From an uncultured Bacillaceae bacterium (GTDB lineage Bacteria > Bacillota > Bacilli > Bacillales > Alkalibacillaceae), in the NCBI GenBank assembly GCA_937958375.1, contig CALGNY010000211.1:1-5434 (forward strand): a stretch of DNA of 5,434 nt, read 5' to 3'. The position numbers and the translations under genes are program-made. The notes below the pieces were generated by a model. That model searched no databases and was not told the origin of the DNA. It saw nothing but the letters and a program-made list of their open reading frames with translations. Numbering within the stretch: the stretch's first letter is position 1; the number at the start of each line of letters is the position of its first letter. This document shows positions 1 to 5,434 of this stretch, piece after piece.

Positions 1-20
1 AGAAAGAAGGCATGGCATGA
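1..20 (+). CDS. Possible 3' end of an upstream gene (last codons only)
   Basis: Reading from base 3 gives Lys-Glu-Gly-Met-Ala and then a TGA stop at 18-20. This stop overlaps the ATG of the first glycosyltransferase at 17-19 as ATGA, a common arrangement for translationally coupled genes in one operon. Only five complete codons are visible, so nothing can be said about the product. The fit could be chance; it rests only on the stop position and on the tight spacing of all the downstream genes. Confidence 0.3.
6..10 (+). promoter_or_regulatory. Ribosome binding site for the first glycosyltransferase
   Basis: GAAGG at 6-10 lies six bases before the ATG at 17. An earlier ATG at 12 is followed after one codon by TGA, so it cannot start the gene. 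This makes 17 the supported start. Confidence 0.6.
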
Positions 21-1129
21 AAAAGCCGATTACTGTTGTTTTCTTTATCTATTTCCTAGGGTCAGGCGGGGCCGGTCGAACATTCTTGAATATCTTGAAT
101 AACATCGACCGAAAGAAATTCCGTCCCGTTCTCGTGACATGTAATTACGAAGGAACATACGAGCCTTTTTTAGACGAAGATATCAAATTTATCAAACTCA
201 AAACCAAACGATTGAGAAAATCGATTCTTCCTTTAGCAAAAATCATCCGTCGTGAAAAAGCGGATGTTGTTTTTAGTACGATTCCAAATTATAATACGAT
301 TGCAATCTTGGCCAGGCTGTTATCATTCACCCGAGCCAAAAATGTTGTCCGGGAAGCCGCATTCCTGGGCGGGGACGAGAAAACCAACCGAAAACTGAAG
401 CTTTACGGCTTTCTGTACAGGTTTGCCAAACGGGTCGTCGCCTTGTCGAATGGCGTAAAGGACAACCTCATCAAGCGATATAACGTAAAACCAAAAAAAA
501 TCAATGTTATTTACAACCCGATCGACATCGAATCGATTCGAACAAAAATGACCGAGCCGGTGACTCAATTTGCAGAGGCATTTACAGGGAACAAGAAGAC
601 AATCATCACCGCGGGAAGATTGGTAGACGACAAAGACCATCAAACATTGATCGACGGATTTGCATTATTAAAACAAAAACTAGATGCCCAACTCCTGATT
701 CTAGGTGAAGGTGAACTTTCAGAAACATTGATCAAGCAAACGGAAGACCGAAACGTCCAATACGACGTTCATTTTCTTGGGTTTCAACAAAATCCGTATG
801 CTTATTTCTATCAATCCGATCTGTTTGCATTCACATCGAAGCGGGAAGGGTTTGGCCATGTATTGGCAGAGGCATTGGCGACAGGCCTTCCGATTGTCTC
901 AACCGACTGTGAACCAGGAGCTACCGAGGTTCTGGAAAACGGAAAGTATGCTAAATTTGTACCGATTGGAGACGCAGAAGCATTAGCAAAAGCGATGGAA
1001 GACGTCCTCTTGCAATCCGATCAACAAAGACAAGCCATGATTGAAAAAGGATATGAGCGGGTCAATGATTTTGACGTTCATAAAATCGTGCGAGAATACG
1101 AAGATGTATTTGAAGCAGCGGCAAGGTAA
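17..1129 (+). CDS. GT4-family glycosyltransferase (GT-B fold)
   Basis: This 370-residue protein has the layout of a retaining GT4 glycosyltransferase, which transfers a sugar from a nucleotide-sugar donor to a lipid-linked acceptor at the cytoplasmic membrane face. Visible in order are a hydrophobic first strand followed by the glycine-rich loop GSGGAGR (residues 15-21), the inter-domain stretch VIYNPID (164-170), AGRL (199-202) opening the donor-binding domain, GEGEL (230-234), and the EX7E motif with E277 and E285 in SKREGFGHVLAEALATGLP (274-292). STDCEPGATEVL (295-306) follows, as usual in the family. Length is normal and both Rossmann-like halves are present. It is the first complete gene of the cluster, and the next gene starts 15 bases after its TAA. 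Donor and acceptor sugars cannot be read from the sequence. The family call is firm; the pathway role comes from the neighbours. Confidence 0.93.
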   Translation: MKKPITVVFFIYFLGSGGAGRTFLNILNNIDRKKFRPVLVTCNYEGTYEPFLDEDIKFIKLKTKRLRKSILPLAKIIRREKADVVFSTIPNYNTIAILARLLSFTRAKNVVREAAFLGGDEKTNRKLKLYGFLYRFAKRVVALSNGVKDNLIKRYNVKPKKINVIYNPIDIESIRTKMTEPVTQFAEAFTGNKKTIITAGRLVDDKDHQTLIDGFALLKQKLDAQLLILGEGELSETLIKQTEDRNVQYDVHFLGFQQNPYAYFYQSDLFAFTSKREGFGHVLAEALATGLPIVSTDCEPGATEVLENGKYAKFVPIGDAEALAKAMEDVLLQSDQQRQAMIEKGYERVNDFDVHKIVREYEDVFEAAAR

Positions 1130-1144
1130 GTAGGAGATGAGCAA

Positions 1145-2278
1145 ATGAGATCCACCCAAAAAATCGTTCATATGACAACTGTTCATCATCCGTTTGACCC
1201 GAGAATTTACCATAAGGAATGCAAGTCGATCAAAGATGCAGGATTTGATCTGACTTATCTTGCACAAAAAGATCCGAACACCGGAGAAGTCAGTGAAGAA
1301 ATCCATCAGATTCCTTTGCCGTCATACGATAGTAAGCTGAAGCGGATGCTCTTTGCACCGTGGAAGGCGTATAAAGTCGCCAAAAAGCTGAATGCAGATA
1401 TCTATCATTTTCATGATCCGGAATTGATGTTTGTCGCACGACTATTAAAAAACAAACGAAACATCGTCGTCTATGATGTCCATGAAGACTTCGTTACGAG
1501 CTTAATCAAGAAAGATTACTTAAATAAATTCATGAAAGCAGTCATTCGAAAAAGCTTTCGTTGGATTGAAAAGATCATCACAAAACCTTTTAAAAAGGTT
1601 CTCGCAGAGAAATACTATGAAGAGATCTATCCGAATGGCAAATGGGTATTGAATTACCCCACAGTCAATGAAAACTTCATGAACCAAGATCGGAGCGGGA
1701 AGCCGATTGAAGACAAACTGATTTATACGGGAAATGTTGATTTGGAACGAGGGGCAGAGATTCACGCCAACCTTCCGAACGTCCACCCGACAATTAGCAT
1801 GCACTTTATCGGTAAATGCCCGAGTCGATTCGCGGACCGAATCAATGAAATAGCCGGAGCGAATCAAGACCGGATTCATATAACAGGGGTCGACCAATTC
1901 GTTCCGAAAGAAGAGATTGAACGAAGCTATTTAGATACAAATTGGCTCGCTGGTATTGCCTTGTTTCCGCCAACCGAGCATTATTTGAAAAAAGAGCTGA
2001 CAAAGTTCTTTGAATACATGAATGCTGGATTGCCGATTATTTGTTCGAATTTTGAGCGTTGGCAAGAATTCATTGACCAGCATCAGTGTGGAATTGCAGT
2101 GGATCCCTATGATGAAAAAGAAATCTATGAAGCCATTGAATACTTGAGAAACCACCCAGATGAAGCGAAGCGGATGGGCCAAAATGGTAAGAAAGCTGTC
2201 CAAGAAAAACTCAATTGGAACACACAGGCGAATCATCTTGTTGAATTATACGATGAGTGGCTTTCAGAAATACAATAG
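1145..2278 (+). CDS. Divergent GT4-like glycosyltransferase (GT-B fold)
   Basis: This 377-residue protein is a probable cytoplasmic glycosyltransferase in surface-glycan assembly. The N-terminal half has the signature of a recognisable bacterial subgroup: HMTTVHHPFDPRIYHKEC (residues 9-26), YHFHDPEL (87-94) and YDVHED (110-115). The C-terminal donor domain begins around YTGNVDLERG (194-203) and ends with KFFEYMNAGLPII (287-299), which aligns with the EAMAxGxP block of GT4 enzymes. E290 matches the second glutamate of EX7E, but the residue eight earlier is K282, so the first glutamate is not conserved. Start choice: AGGAG at 1132-1136 sits eight bases before the ATG. Its end nearly touches the next gene, with eight bases between stop and start. 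Glycosyltransferase is well supported; sugar specificity is unknown. Confidence 0.9.
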   Translation: MRSTQKIVHMTTVHHPFDPRIYHKECKSIKDAGFDLTYLAQKDPNTGEVSEEIHQIPLPSYDSKLKRMLFAPWKAYKVAKKLNADIYHFHDPELMFVARLLKNKRNIVVYDVHEDFVTSLIKKDYLNKFMKAVIRKSFRWIEKIITKPFKKVLAEKYYEEIYPNGKWVLNYPTVNENFMNQDRSGKPIEDKLIYTGNVDLERGAEIHANLPNVHPTISMHFIGKCPSRFADRINEIAGANQDRIHITGVDQFVPKEEIERSYLDTNWLAGIALFPPTEHYLKKELTKFFEYMNAGLPIICSNFERWQEFIDQHQCGIAVDPYDEKEIYEAIEYLRNHPDEAKRMGQNGKKAVQEKLNWNTQANHLVELYDEWLSEIQ

Positions 2279-2283
2279 GTGAT
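2277..2283 (+). promoter_or_regulatory. Ribosome binding site overlapping the preceding stop codon
   Basis: AGGTGAT is a seven-base match to the 3' part of the Bacillus-type consensus AAGGAGGTGAT and lies three bases before the ATG at 2287. Its first two bases are the last two of the TAG stop at 2276-2278. Ribosomes ending the upstream gene therefore finish on this site, which suggests coupled translation of the two glycosyltransferases. Confidence 0.65.
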
Positions 2284-2286
2284 TAA

Positions 2287-3081
2287 ATGGAAACTCAATC
2301 AACCAAAAATCCGACCGTTTCAGTCATTACACCCGCATTTAATTCGGAGAAAACGATTCAAAGAACCATCGAATCCGTTTTGGACCAAACCTATCAGGAT
2401 TATGAAATGGTCATTGTCGACGATTGCTCGGCCGATCGGACGGTAGAAATCGTTCAAACGTATGTAACATTAGACGACCGAATTCGTCTGATTCAATTAG
2501 AGCAAAATAGCGGGGCAGCTGTCGCGAGAAACACAGCCATGAGAGAGGCAAAAGGGAGATACATAGCCTTCCTTGACAGTGATGATCAATGGTTCCCCGA
2601 AAAACTGGAACAACAACTTGCCTTCATGCAGGAAAATGATTATGCCTTTACATTCACAAAATATGTGCGCATGGACGAGCAAGGGAAACTGACGGAACAC
2701 GTTTCAAAAGCACCTGAGTCTGTCGGCTACCATGATTTGATGAAGCATTGTGTCATCGGATGTCTCACCGTGATGATTGACCGGGAAAAAGTCGGGTATC
2801 AAGAAATGGAAAACATCCGAAGAAGGCAGGATTACGCCTATTGGTTAAAACTCACCAAGCAAGGGTATCGAGCTTATGGTTACCCAGAAGTTCTAGCCAA
2901 ATACCGTTTGGGACACAATACGGTTTCAAGCAATAAATTGAAAGCAGCCAAAGGGCAATGGTATGTTTATCGAAACATCGAAAATCAAAACGTGCTGAAA
3001 AGCAGCTATTATTTCGTGCATTATGCGCTGAAAGGCATCTCAAACTTATTGAAATCGAAATTAAGTAAAAAACAAGCCTGA
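2287..3081 (+). CDS. GT2-family glycosyltransferase (GT-A fold), TuaG-like
   Basis: This 264-residue protein is an inverting GT2 glycosyltransferase by its motifs. VSVITPAFN (residues 11-19) forms the first strand. VIVDDCSAD (42-50) has the nucleotide-contacting aspartates D45 and D46. GAAVARNTAM (76-85) precedes FLDSDDQW (95-102), whose D97-S98-D99 is the metal-binding DXD motif. RRRQDYAYWLKL (178-189) supplies D182, in the position of the usual catalytic-base acidic residue. The length and the SDDxW form resemble the teichuronic-acid enzyme TuaG of Bacillus subtilis, but that is a family likeness from memory and not proof of the same sugar. There are no clear membrane helices, so the protein is probably cytoplasmic and attached to the membrane through its lipid-linked acceptor. 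The C-terminus is short and basic (KSKLSKKQA). A 31-base gap separates it from the exporter permease. Confidence 0.92.
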   Translation: METQSTKNPTVSVITPAFNSEKTIQRTIESVLDQTYQDYEMVIVDDCSADRTVEIVQTYVTLDDRIRLIQLEQNSGAAVARNTAMREAKGRYIAFLDSDDQWFPEKLEQQLAFMQENDYAFTFTKYVRMDEQGKLTEHVSKAPESVGYHDLMKHCVIGCLTVMIDREKVGYQEMENIRRRQDYAYWLKLTKQGYRAYGYPEVLAKYRLGHNTVSSNKLKAAKGQWYVYRNIENQNVLKSSYYFVHYALKGISNLLKSKLSKKQA

Positions 3082-3112
3082 GGATTCAGTCAAATACAGG
3101 TAGGAGTTAGTT

Positions 3113-3904
3113 ATGAAATCATATATTCAGGAAATGTTAAAACGGAAAGACTTATTATATTATTTGATCAAATCAGGTCTGAAAGCCGAGCACCGGAATA
3201 GCTATTTAGGCTATTTTTGGTGGCTATTGGACCCACTTCTGAACGTACTCGTGTATTACTTCTTGGTGGTCATCGTGCTAGGTAGAGATTTCCCAGATTT
3301 GAATTACCCAGTATTCCTGGTGATCGGTCTTGTCGTATGGCGATGGATCAGTTCCAGTATCAGCAGTGCATCAAAATCGATTCTGCGATATAGCTCAATC
3401 ATCAATCAAGTGAGTCTGCCGAAAGCGATTTTCCCGCTTTCATTCACGTTCTCACAATTATTCAACTTTCTGTTCGGGCTCATCGTCGTTGCGATTTTCT
3501 TATTGTTCAACGGAATCGTACCTGGGTGGGAAATTGTCTTTTTACCTTTGATTATGCTGGTCACAGTCATTTTCTTGATGGCAGTCGGATTTTTCCTAGC
3601 CTATATCAACGTATTCGTTCGCGATATCGACAATATTATGACCCACGTTATTCGGGTACTCTTTTATGCATCACCGATCATTTGGGTCGGTGGACGACTC
3701 GCACGCTCAGATTACAACTTGGACTGGGTCGTTGATTATAACCCGATTGCAATCATTGTGGATTCATATCGTGACATTTTAATGTTCAACACGACACCAG
3801 ATTTCGTCGGATTGGGCGTCATTACTGGAATCTCCTTAATTGTGATCGTCATTATGATACTTCATTATAGTAAAAACGAACATAAAATCATTAAAGTGCT
3901 TTAA
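3113..3904 (+). CDS. ABC-2 type polysaccharide/teichoic acid exporter permease (TagG/Wzm-like)
   Basis: This 263-residue integral membrane protein is the channel half of an ABC exporter for lipid-linked glycans. A cytoplasmic N-terminal segment carries KAEHRNSYLGYFWWLLDP (24-41), the form of the conserved (K/R)xRYRxSxLGxxWxxxxP region of TagG and Wzm permeases. Six hydrophobic segments can be drawn at about 39-57, 64-85, 107-132, 139-168, 177-194 and 231-250. FVRDIDN (168-174), SPIIW (187-191) and NP (210-211) are also at their usual family places. The length is typical. AGGAG at 3102-3106, six bases upstream, fixes the start. Such permeases normally work as homodimers. The ATPase gene follows 27 bases later in the same reading frame, separated by the double stop TAATAG. 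The substrate is inferred to be the glycan made by the three upstream enzymes. Confidence 0.94.
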   Translation: MKSYIQEMLKRKDLLYYLIKSGLKAEHRNSYLGYFWWLLDPLLNVLVYYFLVVIVLGRDFPDLNYPVFLVIGLVVWRWISSSISSASKSILRYSSIINQVSLPKAIFPLSFTFSQLFNFLFGLIVVAIFLLFNGIVPGWEIVFLPLIMLVTVIFLMAVGFFLAYINVFVRDIDNIMTHVIRVLFYASPIIWVGGRLARSDYNLDWVVDYNPIAIIVDSYRDILMFNTTPDFVGLGVITGISLIVIVIMILHYSKNEHKIIKVL

Positions 3905-3913
3905 TAGTATTTC

Positions 3914-3922
3914 AGAAAGAAG
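3914..3922 (+). promoter_or_regulatory. Weak ribosome binding site for the ATPase gene
   Basis: AGAAAGAAG lies nine bases before the ATG at 3932 and lacks the GGAG core seen before the second glycosyltransferase and the permease. An in-frame TTG at 3923 is the only other start candidate, but it would directly abut this site. TAG at 3905-3907 blocks any start further upstream. The ATPase may be translated less strongly than the permease or depend on coupling to it. Confidence 0.45.
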
Positions 3923-3931
3923 TTGGTTGTT

Positions 3932-5434
3932 ATGACCGAAAAAACACCAGATGTCATTCAAGCCCGGAACGTCGGAGTGGCTTTCCTGAATCATGATAAT
4001 GATGACATTAAGTCGAAGGTATTCCGATTGTTCACGGGTGAAAAAAAAGAAAAAGAAAGCAAGGAAACGTGGGCATTGGAGGATATTACTTTCGATGGCC
4101 ACAATGGTGAAATCCTTGGCATCATTGGATCAAACGGGGCTGGTAAAACAACGATCAGTAAAGTGATTGCTGGGATTCTCGAAGCCGACCGTGGTTCCAT
4201 CAGCGTTGATGGCCGAGTCACTGCCTTGTTCTCGTATGGCATGGGCTTTAACCAAGAGCTGACCGGTCGCGAAAATGTTTACCTAAACGGGATGATGCTT
4301 GGGATCTCTAAAGACATCATTAATCAATATATTGAAGATATCGTCGCATTTTCAGAAATCGGACAGTTTATCGACCAGCCGATGAAGCGATATTCGAGTG
4401 GGATGAAAGCCCGACTCGGTTTCAGTGTGGCTGCCCACCTGCAACCAGAGATCTTAATTCTCGATGAAGCATTAAACACCGGAGACGCACGATTTGGTAA
4501 AAAAGCGGCTGAAAAAATGAAAGAACTCGTCAAAAATGCCAAAATGGTCATCATGGTCACACATAGCTTGCGGTTTGCACAGCGGAACTGTGACCGATTG
4601 GTATGGCTAGAAAAAGGGAAAGTAAGAGACGAGGGAGACCCGAAGGAAATTATTCAGAAATATCGGGCGACCCTGCCGAAAATCAAACCGAGACAACGAC
4701 GCAGTCTGCAGCTCAACAAGACTGAAACGACAGTGTTGGACAAACCGGTCGTCAAAGCAGAAAATGTCGGCATCAAATTTGATTTGAACCGAAAAACGCC
4801 TTTTTGGGCCAACCGAGGATTAAGCTTCGAAATTAAAGAAGGCGAAGTCGTTGGCATCATCGGACATAACGGCGCCGGTAAAAGTACGCTCTGTAAGCTA
4901 TTGATCGGAATTTATAAGCCAGACGAAGGCGAATTGAAAGTAAACGGAGATACGTCCAGTCTTCTCGGATACGGGACAGGATTTAACGGCCAACTTTCAG
5001 GGGAAGATAATATTTATCTGAACGCCATGTTGCTCGGAATTCCAAAAAAACGTGTGCAAGAGAAATATGATGAGATTGTTGAGTTCTCTGGAATCGGGAA
5101 TGCCATCTACCGTCCGGTCAAGACGTACTCAAGCGGAATGAAATCACGTCTTGGATTCAGTATTGCTGCGGTTCTAAAACCAGATATCTTTATTATCGAC
5201 GAAGCGCTTTCGACAGGCGATGTCGCATTCCAACAAAAAGCAAGTGAACGAATCCAGGAAATGATGGAAAAAGCGAAAGCAGTCATCATCGTGTCACACA
5301 GTATGGGTTTCGTCGAAAAAGTATGTACACGAGCGATTTGGATGGAACAAGGTCAAATCATTGATGACGGTCCTGCAGAAGAAATCGTCGCGAAATATAG
5401 AGAAACCATGACCGGACAAAAGAAAAAAGTAGTT
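3932..5434 (+). CDS. Polysaccharide/teichoic acid ABC exporter ATPase with two tandem nucleotide-binding domains (3' end outside window)
   Basis: 501 codons are open to the window edge with no stop, so the C-terminus is missing. The protein powers the neighbouring permease and contains two complete ATPase domains of the TagH/Wzt type. Domain 1 has Walker A GSNGAGKT (66-73), signature YSSGM (154-158), Walker B ILILDEA (174-180), D-loop LNTGD (181-185) and switch H211. Domain 2 repeats these as GHNGAGKS (311-318), YSSGM (399-403), IFIIDEA (419-425), LSTGD (426-430) and H456. All are offset by exactly 245 residues, as is the pre-domain tryptophan (W47, W292). FNxxLxGxxN blocks (106-115, 351-360) and the DEALxTGDxxFxxKA pattern place both domains with glycan exporters. 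A basic linker of about 28 residues joins them. No residue loss marks either domain as dead. TagH and Wzt normally have one such domain plus a different C-terminal part. The ATG at 3932 has a weak ribosome site. Confidence 0.93.
   Translation, partial: MTEKTPDVIQARNVGVAFLNHDNDDIKSKVFRLFTGEKKEKESKETWALEDITFDGHNGEILGIIGSNGAGKTTISKVIAGILEADRGSISVDGRVTALFSYGMGFNQELTGRENVYLNGMMLGISKDIINQYIEDIVAFSEIGQFIDQPMKRYSSGMKARLGFSVAAHLQPEILILDEALNTGDARFGKKAAEKMKELVKNAKMVIMVTHSLRFAQRNCDRLVWLEKGKVRDEGDPKEIIQKYRATLPKIKPRQRRSLQLNKTETTVLDKPVVKAENVGIKFDLNRKTPFWANRGLSFEIKEGEVVGIIGHNGAGKSTLCKLLIGIYKPDEGELKVNGDTSSLLGYGTGFNGQLSGEDNIYLNAMLLGIPKKRVQEKYDEIVEFSGIGNAIYRPVKTYSSGMKSRLGFSIAAVLKPDIFIIDEALSTGDVAFQQKASERIQEMMEKAKAVIIVSHSMGFVEKVCTRAIWMEQGQIIDDGPAEEIVAKYRETMTGQKKKVV
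4073..4675 (+). repeat. Protein-level tandem repeat, copy 1 (first ATPase domain core)
   Basis: Residues 48-248 of the ATPase. They align without a single gap to residues 293-493, with about 97 of 201 identities by hand count. The repeat is visible in the protein; the DNA of the two copies has largely drifted at synonymous positions. Confidence 0.85.
4808..5410 (+). repeat. Protein-level tandem repeat, copy 2 (second ATPase domain core)
   Basis: Residues 293-493 of the ATPase, 735 bases downstream of copy 1. It keeps every catalytic motif. It differs from copy 1 in having a much shorter segment before its core: about 9 residues between the first-strand phenylalanine (F283) and A293, against 29 between F18 and A48 in copy 1. 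Confidence 0.85.

Noticed and set aside
17..76. Hydrophobic N-terminus of the first glycosyltransferase as a possible signal peptide
   Set aside because: The hydrophobic run leads straight into the glycine-rich loop of a GT-B fold, so it is the first buried strand and not an export signal.
528..541. Perfect 14-base palindrome TCGAATCGATTCGA
   Set aside because: It lies inside the first glycosyltransferase over ordinary codons (Ile-Glu-Ser-Ile-Arg region). TCGA and ATCGAT are frequent in this sequence, so it is best read as chance and not as an operator.
777..986. Plus-strand open frame in another frame within the first glycosyltransferase
   Set aside because: It covers the EX7E region of a clearly real gene and has no family motifs of its own.
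1584..1600. Inverted repeat AACCTTTT/AAAAGGTT with a one-base centre
   Set aside because: It is inside the second glycosyltransferase (Lys-Pro-Phe-Lys-Lys-Val region), with no room for a hairpin loop and no T-run after it, so it is not a terminator.
323..2236. Minus-strand open frames opposite the two GT4 genes (323-643, 983-1306, 1520-1897, 1931-2236)
   Set aside because: They lie wholly or mostly inside well-supported plus-strand genes, and their products show no recognisable motifs.
3082..3112. Largest intergenic gap, checked for a promoter or terminator
   Set aside because: Its 31 bases hold only the AGGAG ribosome site of the permease; no hairpin or -35/-10 pair is visible.
3526..3735. 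Plus-strand open frame in another frame within the permease
   Set aside because: Its translation has no membrane or domain pattern, while the overlapping frame encodes conserved permease helices.
4324..5289. Minus-strand open frames at 4324-4560 and 5107-5289 that encode similar peptides (both with an IPLEY stretch)
   Set aside because: They are the antisense of the duplicated signature and Walker B regions of the ATPase; their likeness simply mirrors the tandem domains.

Overview
The window looks like a piece of a Bacillota genome, most likely Bacillales. The reasons are purine-rich AGGAG-type ribosome binding sites, lysine- and glutamate-rich proteins, moderate GC (four 60-base lines counted by hand ranged from about 37 to 47 percent), and an exporter whose ATPase resembles the TagH teichoic-acid ATPase family. 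Genus cannot be settled from the sequence. The whole window is one tightly packed, plus-strand gene cluster for making and exporting a cell-surface glycan. No RNA gene, mobile element, CRISPR array, promoter or terminator is visible, and the largest gap between genes is 31 bases.

Layout: (1) bases 1-20 may hold the last codons of an upstream gene whose TGA overlaps the first ATG as ATGA. (2) 17-1129 is a GT4-type glycosyltransferase. (3) 1145-2278 is a second, divergent GT4-like glycosyltransferase. (4) 2287-3081 is a GT2 (GT-A fold) glycosyltransferase resembling TuaG-type enzymes. (5) 3113-3904 is a six-helix ABC-2 permease of the TagG/Wzm kind. (6) 3932 to the window end (open, no stop) is the matching ATPase, which carries two complete nucleotide-binding domains in tandem in one polypeptide.

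How they work together (inference from family knowledge): the three glycosyltransferases add sugars to a lipid-linked chain on the cytoplasmic face. The permease and ATPase then move the finished chain across the membrane, as in TagGH teichoic-acid export or Wzm/Wzt O-antigen export. The priming enzyme, nucleotide-sugar enzymes and any ligase are not in the window, so the polymer cannot be named.

The most notable feature is the tandem ATPase. Its two halves align without gaps at a fixed 245-residue offset, share about half of their residues, and each keep Walker A, signature, Walker B, D-loop and H-loop residues. Described TagH and Wzt proteins have one such domain per chain, so this protein may supply both ATP sites of the exporter from a single chain.
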